From Macquaria australasica (lineage: Eukaryota; Chordata; Actinopteri; Centrarchiformes; Percichthyidae): a stretch of 64,000 nt of DNA. The notes beneath the pieces were generated by a model. It was not told where the DNA came from. It saw only the letters and a list, made by a program, of their open reading frames with translations, and made no database searches. The translations under genes and the position numbers were made by a program. Below are positions 48,205 to 57,214 of the stretch, piece after piece. The stretch lies in the NCBI GenBank assembly GCA_005408345.1, contig SEMN01000306.1:553642-617641 (forward strand). The letters are read 5' to 3'. How positions within the stretch are numbered: position 1 is the stretch's first letter; the number at the start of each line of letters is the position of its first letter.

Positions 48205-49224
48205 GCTTTTGATGACCTGAGGACCAGAGATTAGGTCTGATTGCATTGCTCAATAATGCATTTACAGTAAATGCTGACATTCACTACACTGCCTGTGCTT
48301 GTATTGCTGTCTTTGTGGATGAGAGGGAGCTTCCGTTTGAGAATGAATAACCTGTGTGTGAATGTGTGAACGTGTGTGTGTGTGTTTTTTAATTAGTTCT
48401 TTTAAGAGCTGCTTAAGCTGTTTAATGCGAGCATCAATAAAATGGCTTCAGCAGCACTGCCCAGCTAAAAGACATCAATCATTCCTGATAGATGAGCTTC
48501 CTGTATCTTGTATTGTTGCAAACACTTGACTTCCTGAAACCTCTGGGTGAAATGATCAATGTGACGTTTATAACAGGGTATATCATGCAAAAAAAGAACC
48601 AGGAGAGAGAACAGAGTGAAAGTATAACAAAAGAAAATCTCTCGTAAAATATTCATGGCTTGCAGTGACATTGGTTTCCTCTTAACACTGTTCCACTATG
48701 GCCACCGACTACAAAACAAATGACCATGAACAAATAAGTGTCTCACCCTCTGGATTGGAAGAAATTCTAATATGTTTAGAAAATGGAGGATGTGACACTT
48801 TAGGTCTCTGCTACCAATATGATGCAAACTCTGACTCTACTGAAACTCCCTTATCTGTCAGCTCATGATATATTGAACCTCCTACATCCTTTTTACAACC
48901 AGTTTATGTCTTCCAAGAAATGTAATTCAGGACTGATATTCTGGTGTTTAAGGGGGCAAATCAAAAGAACTTAATCTTCCAGAGATAAAGTTCGTTTTCT
49001 TTTTGTTCATGTTACTTTGACTTACGAAGTGTTTTTGTAAGTTTGAAAATTCGCTTGTTGACAGAAATATCGCTCAAGGAGGAGATTTTATAGATGTTAC
49101 ATGCATAGAATTGGCTGTGTATAGGCCATAATTGAAACTCTTACACACATTATTTAAACCATGCACACCCAAAAGTGAAATATATCACTAAGAATTGCAG
49201 AAGGAACATGTGTGAGGGAGTTTA

Positions 49225-49228
<4 letters not shown>
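48205..49228. other. Non-coding DNA, nothing recognised
   Basis: Unique-looking sequence. Confidence 0.4.

Positions 49229-49263
<35 letters not shown>
49229..49263. repeat. (TG)n microsatellite
   Basis: About 17 TG units. Confidence 0.95.
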
Positions 49264-49265
<2 letters not shown>

Positions 49266-49582
49266 CTAGGTCATTTGGGTATAAGTGAATTTATAAGAAA
49301 ACAGAAGAGTGGAGCTTAAAGATCAAACTCTCTGTTGCATCACAGACAGGAATGTTACCACTGAACAAAACAGACAGACTGGTGTACTGTTTACATACCT
49401 GATAATCGTACTTAGTAATAAGGCATTAGACTCAAACTTGAAGTATTTATTACTTTGCTGACAATAAACCATTATGCAAATGGGGGTGTTGCTGTGTTGA
49501 TGATAGCTTGCAGTAGAAATAAATATGAGCCTGTACTTGGCCAGTATCAGCAAATTACGTTTGGAATTTTGGAATTTATGCA

Positions 49583-49740
49583 TTGGTAGCTCACCTGGTA
49601 GAGCACATACCATAAAGGCTGAGCCCTTACCGCAGCAGCCCAGGTTTGATTCCCGGGCCCTTTGCTGCATGGCATCCCCTCTCTCTCTCTCCTCTTTCCT
49701 ATCTCTCTCTTCAGCTGTCACTATTTATGGTCGGCATTAT
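49583..49740 (+). mobile_element. tRNA-derived SINE
   Basis: A tRNA-like head with a box A match 'tagctcacctgg' (49587-49598) and a box B match 'ggtttgattcc' (49643-49653), 45 bp apart as in a polymerase III promoter. It is followed by 'tgctgcatggcatccc' and a CT-rich tail (49680-49715). The head does not fold as an intact tRNA gene, so it is a SINE. Confidence 0.75.
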
Positions 49741-50239
49741 TTCAGCAATAGCCATTCAATGTATTATAATGTATGTACAATGTCTATTTACATTCTGTAA
49801 TTACCTCTCTATATTGTACTTCATTGTTAATGCCGTCCACCATTCCTGCATTGGATTCAGCCTTCACATGCATGAGGGATTCACAGGAAACAATGCAGCC
49901 TGTAATCCAGTGTTTGTAATTGTATCAGAGCTGTATTAAGTTACTGCTAATTCAAACCAAACATTTCCTATTGCTGCTGCTTCACATTAAAAGCATTCAA
50001 CTGGAGAAAAACGGGGTGTTTTTTTTATTGTGAAGCAGCCACAGGAAACAATGTTTCTGTCACAGATGTTAGCATTTGATGTCCAGTTGTCCTAATTACT
50101 GCAGAACCTTCATGAGCGTTACCTATTGGTTGCCACCTCTATTTGGCAAGCTTTTTAGTGTGCTAACATGATAATAGACATGCATACAAACATTTACTCC
50201 TTTGTCCAACAGTGGGGCCATGAGTGACATTAGTGTCAA

Positions 50240-50749
50240 CCATAGGCTGTATATAAAGATGGATGACGTGTCTCCACTTCCTCCCATTATAAAAAAATTA
50301 AGCCAAAACTTTCTGGATACGGGAACTATCCTCTTGCGCTGGTGACATCATTTGGAGCCAGAGTCTGCGTAGTAGTGATCCGCAGTGGAGCCGGGATGTC
50401 GAGTTCCCGCCCATACACCCGCCTGAACCAATCGCGAGTACACTCACAGTTGTCAATCATGACGTGAAACCCCGTTTTTATAGCATCAAATAACGAATTA
50501 AAACCAAACTTATTAGAAAAGTGAACACTTGAACAAACATCAACGTAATAAGAACTACCTAAAATGATAGAAACCATCTTTATTTGACGTGTACTTTGAC
50601 TTTTCAGTTTGGCCCATGTCCCATCCGCTAACATGGAGGAGGTGGGGTTTATGACCTATACTGCAGCCAGCCACCAGGGGGCAATCCAGATGTTTTGGCT
50701 TCACGTTTGGCTAGCTGTCACATCGTCCATCTATATATACAGCCCATGG
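50240..50749. mobile_element. MITE with 'ccataggctgtatata' inverted ends
   Basis: Left 'ccataggctgtatataaaga' and 'tggatgacgtg' are inverted at the right as 'catcgtccatctatatatac' and 'agcccatgg'. Non-coding, 510 bp, a common type in teleosts. A possible partial duplication 'tgtca' flanks it. Confidence 0.7.
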
Positions 50750-51406
50750 TGTCATCAGCATCATAGTTGGATGTGGTTGCCACACCCACTTTTGTTGTTG
50801 ATGCTACATCTACATGTTTTTTGCTGAACATTGCTAATGCTAACCAATGCTAACATTAGCTTGCTTAGGCTTCTCAAAGTCTGTATTTAGAACTGATTGG
50901 GTAGGATATGGACTTCCTGAAAAGAGAGAATTAGAATCGTAGAAAGTCTTTACATTCACAGCAATTCCTACAATTATTCCTACATTTACACAGTTTTCTC
51001 AAGAGAAAAATAAATAAAATAATAATAACAATGCAGGGTAAAATACAATTTTACATAAAGCTTACAAAAGTTGTGACAGATGGGGGGTGAGGAAAACCAC
51101 AAGGGGCCGGATTGTTCTTCTCTTTTTCTACTGTATTCATATGTATTCAAATGCAGTAACCATTTTGTACATCAATACAGATATTTGGTATATTCTATGT
51201 TATTTTGTAACATTATTCTGTATATCCTTTGTATTCTGTAGCAGATTTTTCAACCTTTAGTTTTGGCAATATATGGAAGCCCTGTAGGCCAACAAAGTGA
51301 ATTGAATGAAAGAAAGAAAGAAAAAACGGTAAGGAATGTTACTGAGTCTTTTGTCTGTGACCCGGCCATTCTGTCTGACTGCTTTCCCTCCTCTGTTCAA
51401 CTGCAG
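50750..51406. other. Non-coding DNA with possible LINE tail
   Basis: 'ctgtaggccaacaaagtgaa' and 'ttgaatgaaagaaagaaaga' (51284-51320) look like the 3' end of an L2-like LINE. Otherwise nothing recognised. Confidence 0.35.
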
Positions 51407-51477
51407 CTAATGAGAGCGACGGCTCCCTCATGAAAACCTGTGGGAAAGCCATCTCTAAGCTCCTGTGTTGGCTCTAA
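51407..51477 (+). other. Candidate terminal coding exon, gene unknown
   Basis: A strong acceptor (ctttccctcctctgttcaactgcag) is followed by an open segment, two bases then 22 codons 'NESDGSLMKTCGKAISKLLC' plus WL and TAA. The pyrimidine tract and immediate, compact C-terminal reading are exon-like. No partner exon or family is recognised, so this rests on splice-site quality alone. Confidence 0.3.
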
Positions 51478-52212
51478 AGACAATTTGTTGTGCAAATTCC
51501 CAGAGACTGGATTTGGATACCTCCTGTGTTGGTTTACCTACATCCAGTGACTGGGCAGTAACATGCTGTTTATACGCTTGACCAAATCTTTCTCTCTCTG
51601 TCTGTCTGGTTCTCTTCCTCTCAGTTTATCCGCCTATCTTTTCTTTTTCACAGACTTTCCCTGTTTCTCTCTCTACATCCTCTGACTCCTTCCTCACACA
51701 CTCGTCTCTGCTTTTCTGCATTAATTAATCTTTTTCTTTGGGTGTTTCGGGGGAGTTTTCTGCCAGGCTGTGTTGTTTTGTTCACCGTGAAGCACTGTAC
51801 CCAGGAGGATGAAGATGCGAAGGAGCAGAGTCATGGCTCATTCCCTCTGCTAGTGAGGCAAATCAAAAGGAAATCAAGAAATATTGCATGTTGCTGGCTC
51901 TACTCATCCCGAATGCAATTTATGGCAAAATGGGCAGCCGACTTCGACTAGATCCATAATTATGATGTTTTAAGTATCCTGCATGACGGGATCATTAATT
52001 TACCCACCTCAACTGTGCTGCATCTAAATCAAAACGTCTACACTGCTTATAAAATGAGAATGTAATGTTGAGTAATCACTGTAGACTGACAATACATTAT
52101 TATCTGGTAATATGATAAGCTATTAAATGAGGGGACATAGAATTCAGGACTTTCTTAATTAACCTCTCCTTAAGGGTTGGAGAAAAACAATGCAGTGCAA
52201 TAATGTAAAAGA
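51478..52212. other. Non-coding DNA
   Basis: CT-rich stretches near 51580-51720. Possibly 3' untranslated sequence if the exon at 51407 is real. Confidence 0.35.
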
Positions 52213-52250
52213 CCAGGCCCTATTTTTACACATTTTGGGGTCAAAATGAC
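52213..52250. repeat. Solo terminus of the TTAA MITE family
   Basis: 'ccaggccctatttttacaca' and 'ttttggggtcaaaatgac' match the inverted-repeat arm of the MITE at 47708-48200. Confidence 0.6.
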
Positions 52251-52760
52251 ATATGAAGCTCATTGTAAGTTCAATCAGGAATACTATCTTTATGCCTCAT
52301 TCATTCACATCCCTCTCTCTCTCTTTCTCTTCCTGCTTCTCTTAATAAGCTGATTGTGGGCTTTTCAAACCAGATTTGGCCACAGTCTCCATCAGCCAAT
52401 CACATTGCTGCTGTCAAACTTGAAATCTGTTCTCCTCTCGCTTGCTGTCAGCTGTCATTTCAGTGCGGATTCGTTGCGACCCTCCTCCACCCGCTTCACC
52501 TCCAGTTCACCACAAGCTCATCAGAAGTCCACTCCTCATCATATCCAGATCTTCCACCACCACCATCACAAGGGTCTAGACTCCATCGGGGGGTATCCTA
52601 TACTACTCACGGCTTTCTCTACCCCCCCCCCCCCCCTTAAAATCTGATGACGTCATGATGGGGTCTGATCACCACAGACTCTTCACATTTCTCATCTTTA
52701 TTATGCTGTGGAGGAAAAATCAAGAAGCTGGGCCGGATGTCTTCAGGATCTTCACCACAC
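52251..52760. other. Flank of the provirus, with poly(C) tract
   Basis: Holds a run of 15 C (52622-52636) and a perfect CRE palindrome tgacgtca (52650-52657), about 110 bp outside the retroviral LTR. No gene recognised. Proline-rich frames here are artefacts. Confidence 0.5.
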
Positions 52761-52821
52761 TGTAGAGAATAACAGTCACCAATAAAACACTGAGTCAAAA
52801 AGAGTTCAGATGTGAGCAAAG

Positions 52822-52827
52822 TTTACT
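52822..52827 (-). promoter_or_regulatory. Possible LTR poly(A) signal
   Basis: AGTAAA, a known variant hexamer, about 80 bp downstream of the TATA box on the minus strand. It is followed by GT/T-rich sequence (ctctttttgactcagtgttt) that could be the downstream element. No canonical AATAAA lies between the TATA box and the LTR end. Confidence 0.45.
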
Positions 52828-52904
52828 GTTCAAGCAAAGCAAGCAGTACAGCAAACATGAGTCCTTCCATGGAAGCACTGATCTCTCAATGCACAGCTCC
52901 TGCC

Positions 52905-52911
52905 TTTTATA
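52905..52911 (-). promoter_or_regulatory. LTR TATA box
   Basis: TATAAAA in the context GAGTATAAAAGGCAGGAG on the minus strand, the classic retroviral U3 promoter arrangement. Transcription (the R start) would begin roughly 25-30 bp downstream, near 52875-52880. Confidence 0.75.
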
Positions 52912-53274
52912 CTCTTTCTGGAACCCCCCCCTTCTGTGGTTTTACAACTTTTATTACCTCCTCCTGGCCTTGAATTGCCACTTTGATTAGACACCATTAT
53001 TTTTCTTTTTTATCCATTCTCCTGTGTTTGAGAAACAATGGTGTCATTTCTCCAGTGGTCATCACTTCAAGTCATCTGATGTACTTGGTTCACAATAAAC
53101 AATCGTGTCATCTGCTAGGTGTTTTCCAAGTCCTAAGGGCTCATCCTCTTTGGTCCATAGTTAATGGTGTCTGACCACAATGTTGAGTCTATTTTTTAAA
53201 AACATGTGCTTTCAGTGTCCTCCTTGGTATCTTCCATTTCCCCTAAGGGTGGGTTTAAACATCTGCTGTTTTCT

Positions 53275-53392
53275 ACATGCTTTATTCATAGTTTAACAGT
53301 CATATGATGTTTTTCTCATGTCCTTTAGTTCATCACACATGCTTTATTCATAGTTTAACAGTCATCTGATGTTTTCCTCAAGTCTTTTAGTT
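53275..53392 (-). repeat. 56-bp tandem duplication in U3
   Basis: Two copies (53275-53330 and 53337-53392, plus-strand 'acatgctttattcatagttt' ... 'cttttagtt') with a few mismatches and a 6-bp spacer. Position upstream of the TATA box is typical of duplicated retroviral enhancers. Confidence 0.85.
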
Positions 53393-53686
53393 TTATTACC
53401 ACCTATCCTTACATTGGACCTTTTCATAGGGGTTTTCCCTTAGGTCATTCGTACTCTTGCTCATGTAGGCATGTGATAACTAATGCATCTATTCTGCAGC
53501 TAATCATGCTCGATGTCTCTTCATCTGTTTATAACATGCTGGTGCTCTTTTAATACTAGGTGCTCATTAATACTACGTTATACAATTACACTTGGTATTA
53601 TACTTCCAGTGATCTTTGTTAACTCAATTATTGTCATACAGTTGGTGTCCAGTGTTCATTAATTCTATCTAATTTTATTCCCCACA

Positions 53687-53700
53687 TAATCCCCCCCTTT
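53687..53700 (-). promoter_or_regulatory. Polypurine tract
   Basis: AAAGGGGGGGATTA on the minus strand, directly before the LTR's TGTGGGG. It would prime plus-strand DNA synthesis and so fixes the inner LTR boundary. Confidence 0.8.
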
Positions 53701-53719
53701 GGGACTCAAACAGTCCCAA
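53699..53719 (-). other. 8-bp perfect hairpin abutting the polypurine tract
   Basis: TTGGGACT and AGTCCCAA pair perfectly around a 5-base loop (GTTTG). The 3' arm merges with the AAAG start of the polypurine tract. Confidence 0.8.
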
Positions 53720-54354
53720 CATCCCTCAATAGGGAGGCTAAAATACATATATCGTTACTGAGTCGGTCCTGAAAGTGATACAGTTGTAAAACCACACAGT
53801 GTTGGAGATAATACATTGGCACACGTAAATAATTGTAAACACATAGTTAGAATACATTTGCAAACCAACCTAACCTTCATCTAATGATAGTGGAGTTCCT
53901 TCACCCCTGAACAACGAGGCTCAGGTTTTTTTTTTTTTCCTTTTTATCACCGGCACTCTCAAGTCGAGTGTGTCCCGGGAACGAAGTCCACTATCACTGG
54001 AGTGTGACTTGAAAAACCTCTCCTCCCTGTTTGACGGGGAGTGAGTAAAAGCCAAGCCACACCTAACCTCCTTACCAAATCTCAAGGAAAACCTCCTAGC
54101 CAGTAGTGAGGGAAAACCTTAAGATTCAGTGTACAATCTAAATCATGGACATTAAACACATCAGCACAAAGAGTATTGAGAACCTTCATATTCATTCAGT
54201 GACTTAGTACAGAAAAACACTCGTGAGATATATAAGACGTTTGGTTACATAAAACTTCACAATTGTAATGCATGCAAGTAGCCCTTAAGTATTACGCAGA
54301 GGCTGTCACACCCACCGGGATTCATCATACTAATCTTTACTGCGGTGTCTGTGA
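53720..54354 (-). other. Retroviral 3' untranslated region
   Basis: About 635 bp between the stop of ORF5 and the hairpin before the polypurine tract. No open frame of note. Contains the candidate RNA fold at 53885-53996 and an A-run (T12 on plus, 53926-53938). Confidence 0.6.
53885..53996 (-). other. Candidate structured RNA element in 3' UTR
   Basis: Arms 53885-53899 (tgatagtgga gttcc, plus strand) and 53978-53996 (ggaac gaag tccactatca) pair over 10 + 5 bp with a 4-base bulge. They enclose two smaller hairpins: cctga/tcagg (53906-53925) and cactc/gagtg (53954-53970). The overall shape is a three-way junction. In the viral RNA (minus strand) the complementary pairing holds. Function is unknown. 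Export or regulatory elements in retroviral 3' regions can have such folds. Confidence 0.5.
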
Positions 54355-54894
54355 CTAGTTGGGGAGAGCACTGCAAAGGGGACAAGGTAGGGGTGGTGTT
54401 CCTGGCGCGTTATCAGCAAATTTCCACCATGGTACCGTGAACTTCAGATCTACACTTGACCAATGGGGCTTGTTGGTCCAAATTCTTCGCCTCCCTACAT
54501 AAATGCTGGATACGACGATGTGTTTCATCAGGACTTGATTGAACCCATAGCGGTCAGGATCACCCTGAAGGGGTGTTTCTCCAGCAAGAACCCTGTCAAT
54601 GGTCAAGGTACAATCCAAGCGGAGTATGCACTCAGCCGTAGACAGGGTAATGGGCCCCATAATTCGCCTCCGCTCATGCCAAAAAGTTTTCGCAAAACTA
54701 TTGATACGCAGACTACATTTTGGACCAATGTCATCCCAATAGTCACCTAATTCCCCAGACTGATACTTCCATGGTCCGTAGGCCACAGTGTGGAATAGGA
54801 AGTTCACCTGATGACCTACAGTCCATGGACTCCCACTCCACTCACAATGTTGATCCGACAGTTGCTCGCGCAGCTCTACGTTGTTGGTTGTCAT
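54355..54894 (-). CDS. ERV accessory ORF5, paralogue of ORF4
   Basis: A 179-residue open frame with a strong start context (ccaccATGA). No signal peptide, membrane segment or known domain is visible, and I do not recognise the family. It is clearly a paralogue of the neighbouring ORF4. 'NFLFHTVAYGPWKY' corresponds to 'GLLFQTVPFGPWEY', 'CSLRINSFAKTFW' to 'CGLRIGNIAKTRW', 'CILRLDCTLTID' to 'CTLELDCTIVID', and 'IYVGRRRIWTNKPHWSS' to 'VYVGSFSIWSSIPRL'. It is the last gene before the 3' untranslated region and would need a spliced message. The intact frame in a broken provirus is notable. The short cysteine-rich tail (PLPCPLCSALPN) is unlike ORF4. Confidence 0.75.
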   Translation of the reverse strand: MTTNNVELREQLSDQHCEWSGSPWTVGHQVNFLFHTVAYGPWKYQSGELGDYWDDIGPKCSLRINSFAKTFWHERRRIMGPITLSTAECILRLDCTLTIDRVLAGETPLQGDPDRYGFNQVLMKHIVVSSIYVGRRRIWTNKPHWSSVDLKFTVPWWKFADNAPGTPPLPCPLCSALPN

Positions 54895-54968
54895 GGTGGG
54901 TCAGCCTTTGCTTCTGCTATCAACAAAATTGAAACACAAATGTAATCAATATCTTATTGTTAACTATT

Positions 54969-55559
54969 CTACTGTGGTGATATAGTTTTGGTGTTTCTTG
55001 ATCCCCGTGGTTGTTTTTCTGATCTACCCACGTGGGAACATCCCCACGGTAGCACACTTTTTCCCCGAGTTAGCCGTGGAATCGAAGACCATATACTGAA
55101 ACTACCAACGTATACTTCTACCATATCAACTTGTTTGGCCACTATTTGCCTCCATCCATATTGCCAGGACCTTCCATTAATGGACAGACCCGAGTAATCG
55201 ATGACTATGGTACAGTCTAATTCCAAGGTGCACTGTGTCGTAACTATAGTAATCAGACCCTTGGGGTACGATTTCTCGACCCAACGCGTTTTGGCTATAT
55301 TGCCAATCCGCAGTCCACATGGCAGACCAGTTACATCACAAAATCTAGCTATTCCATTAAGTTTGTATTCCCAAGGCCCAAATGGCACAGTCTGGAATAA
55401 TAGTCCCACATGTTGGCTCACTGACAGAGGCCCTATATTCTTTATAATAGGGATGCATAATTGTTCTTGGAATACAATTCTGTGTGTCCTTCGTCGTCGA
55501 TGTCGTCTACAGGGGCCAAAACGAGGCATGTCACCACAGTCTGTCAACATAATCAACAT
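54969..55559 (-). CDS. ERV accessory ORF4, arginine-rich N-terminus
   Basis: A 196-residue open frame. The first 27 residues contain 'CRRHRRRRTHR' (17-27), with seven arginines in ten positions. Such a stretch commonly gives nuclear or nucleolar localisation and RNA binding in retroviral regulators, so a role of that kind is possible but unproven. The remainder (about 40-170) matches ORF5 along its length, including the 'FGPWEY', 'LRIGNIAKTRW' and 'LELDCTIVID' blocks. A second methionine at residue 11 could be the real start and would keep the basic stretch. ORF5 follows after 74 bp. No domain of a known family is recognised, and ORF5 lacks the basic N-terminus. Confidence 0.75.
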   Translation of the reverse strand: MLIMLTDCGDMPRFGPCRRHRRRRTHRIVFQEQLCIPIIKNIGPLSVSQHVGLLFQTVPFGPWEYKLNGIARFCDVTGLPCGLRIGNIAKTRWVEKSYPKGLITIVTTQCTLELDCTIVIDYSGLSINGRSWQYGWRQIVAKQVDMVEVYVGSFSIWSSIPRLTRGKSVLPWGCSHVGRSEKQPRGSRNTKTISPQ

Positions 55560-55707
55560 AACAATACATCAACACTTTGATAATAGAACATGAATGAGGT
55601 TTGCAGCAATGTGAGTATTGTGTTCAAAATCAGTTCATTTGAGAGGCAGGTTCATCTTCAGCTCAGATACTTTGCGCATCGTAGAGAGCCGTCAACACAA
55701 GAGGTTA

Positions 55708-56243
55708 CTAGCACCTCGACGTTTGTGTTGACTCCGAATCCCAGTGGGAGGGTTGCTCAGTTTCCCATTGAGGTAGTCTGTTGAGTTTCTCTTCCAGTCT
55801 TGAGGGTAGAGGTAGAGGATAGGTGGCTAGTCCCTTGAGGCAAGCTTTGGTTAGTGATTGTCTTCCACATACATGTTTCAATGAGATGCTCAATACTATA
55901 GTCCTGAGAATACCTGGGGTCAATATCACTAGGGTTTTGCGGATCTAAGTAATGAAACACAACCTTCTTCTTTAGTTTATACTGCTGGACTAAGAAGTAG
56001 CTCCGGGTAGTCAACAGTGGGGCTTGCATTGATTCTGGTATTTAAGGTGAACAGCCAAATACCGGAGGAGACAGCATAAGGTTGAGCCATATTGGTCAAG
56101 GGATACCACAATTTTTCATCTTTTTCCCATTGTCCCCACTGATCTATTAATATTACACGATCGGAAATTGTAACTCTGGAATCATGTTTTTCTAATGACC
56201 AATATTTCACTAATTTGGTGACTAATCCCTTATCATACTGCAT
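55708..56243 (-). pseudogene. ERV accessory ORF3, frameshifted paralogue of ORF2
   Basis: Starts 16 bases after the ORF2 stop. The first frame (56243-55977) reads 'VTISDRVILIDQWGQWEK' where ORF2 has 'VTIPDQVFTVNAWGEWQK', and 'MAQPYAV' where ORF2 has 'KAQPWAV'. Homology continues in a second frame (56029-55757) with 'KLKKKVVFHYLDP' and 'CMWKTI', and in a third (55929-55708) with 'YPLPLPS' against ORF2's 'YPLPRPP'. At least two frameshifts are needed, near 56005-56030 and 55830-55860, so the copy is dead unless the first 88 codons alone are used. Confidence 0.75.
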
Positions 56244-56259
56244 GTTGGTACTTTAGACT

Positions 56260-56847
56260 CTATCCTCGGATTCTCTCAATTTGCCGGAGTTCGACTGGTG
56301 GAGGTCTGGGCAGTGGGTAATAAACTGGTTTGGTTGCTGCTTCCAGGTCCCACTTGGGTATGGTCCGAAGTGCTCTTTCTGCAAGCCTAGGCATAGTGGT
56401 CCAAATCAACTGGTTAGTATACAAAGAGTAGTAGGTTTTGGTTACTACTATTGTCTTCCACATACTGTTGGAAAATTGATAACCTGCAAACGTGTCAGGC
56501 TGATCATCTATCCCAGCTGTCGGTGTTGGGCACGGGACGTACTGGAAGGTGATTACTCGTTTTATCTTATAGAAATCTGTGACCACCATAAGTGTTGGCG
56601 GCGCATAGATATGGGCAGTTGGGAGTTTCTTTCGACCTTTAGTCACCCGAGATTCGGCGTGATAGTACACCAGACCAGAATAATCTGCTACTGCCCAGGG
56701 CTGAGCTTTATCCGTAAAGGATTGCCAGTCAGACTCCTTCTGCCATTCTCCCCATGCATTCACCGTAAATACCTGGTCTGGAATGGTAACTGGAGTCATG
56801 GGATCCTTTCCTTCCCAATACCGCCCCATAATAGTTGCCAGATCCAT
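56260..56847 (-). CDS. ERV accessory ORF2
   Basis: A 195-residue open frame with a good start context (caatcATGG). No signal peptide or membrane segment, and no recognised domain. Tryptophan-rich N-terminal half ('AWGEWQKESDW'), a basic/hydrophobic strand-like centre ('FYKIKRVITFQYV') and a proline-rich C-terminus ('YYPLPRPPPVELRQ'). It pairs with the degraded ORF3 immediately downstream. A looser, co-linear resemblance to ORF4/ORF5 around the G-x-W motif hints at one ancestral gene. A splice acceptor-like 'tttctcccaacag' lies at about 56930, upstream of its start. Confidence 0.75.
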   Translation of the reverse strand: MDLATIMGRYWEGKDPMTPVTIPDQVFTVNAWGEWQKESDWQSFTDKAQPWAVADYSGLVYYHAESRVTKGRKKLPTAHIYAPPTLMVVTDFYKIKRVITFQYVPCPTPTAGIDDQPDTFAGYQFSNSMWKTIVVTKTYYSLYTNQLIWTTMPRLAERALRTIPKWDLEAATKPVYYPLPRPPPVELRQIERIRG

Positions 56848-56862
56848 GATTGCGGGTGATTA

Positions 56863-57214
56863 CCTGAGCCTACTATGCTGTCGGGGTCTATTCTTCAGGG
56901 ATTTTAGTCTTTTCTTTCTGTTGGGAGAAATCACATAGTGCGCTACTTAGTGTTCTGTGATTTGTATGAGGATAGCCTATTTGAGGTGGCACCCATCAAT
57001 CTTTGTATCTGTATTCAATCTCTGATTGTTGCATACACTCTGTCTGGTCGTGGCATTTCTTTTAGCCAGGCAATCTTATCTCTGCCCATATGTGTTTTGA
57101 TTGATGTATCAATAAATCAGGATCAAAATGATATCCCTCGAAGACTATCAGTCTAATATTTCCTCTAGCACTGAGTCTGGTATACAACAGTCTGGACAAA
57201 TCGCAATGTTATTG
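56863..57214 (-). other. Spacer between ORF1 and ORF2
   Basis: About 350 bp without a significant open frame. It contains the acceptor-like sequence (tttctcccaacag) near 56930 on the minus strand. It could be a decayed further paralogue or a leader for ORF2, but no similarity was seen. Confidence 0.4.

Larger units (their letters stand above)
52761..53686 (-). repeat. 3' LTR of the endogenous retrovirus
   Basis: On the minus strand it begins TGTGGGG right after the polypurine tract and ends TTCTCTACA, so the termini are TG...CA with short inverted TGT...ACA. It holds a TATA box (52905-52911), a 56-bp direct repeat in U3 (53275-53392) and an AGTAAA possible poly(A) signal (52822-52827). The inner edge is firm because of the tract. 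The outer edge is inferred from the TG/CA rule, as the 5' LTR is not in the window. Confidence 0.75.

Noticed and set aside
49583..49655. Functional tRNA gene
   Set aside because: Box A and box B matches exist, but the cloverleaf does not close and a SINE-like body and CT-rich tail follow.
55201..55593. 130-codon plus-strand frame
   Set aside because: Antisense shadow of ORF4, no independent support.
54355..56847. Reading the accessory ORFs as cyclin-like genes of epsilonretroviruses
   Set aside because: No cyclin-box pattern is visible. The proteins look beta-rich with Trp motifs and are about 180-195 residues.
56281..56859. 192-codon plus-strand frame
   Set aside because: Antisense shadow of ORF2. 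The minus frame has the paralogue, the start context and the retroviral gene order.
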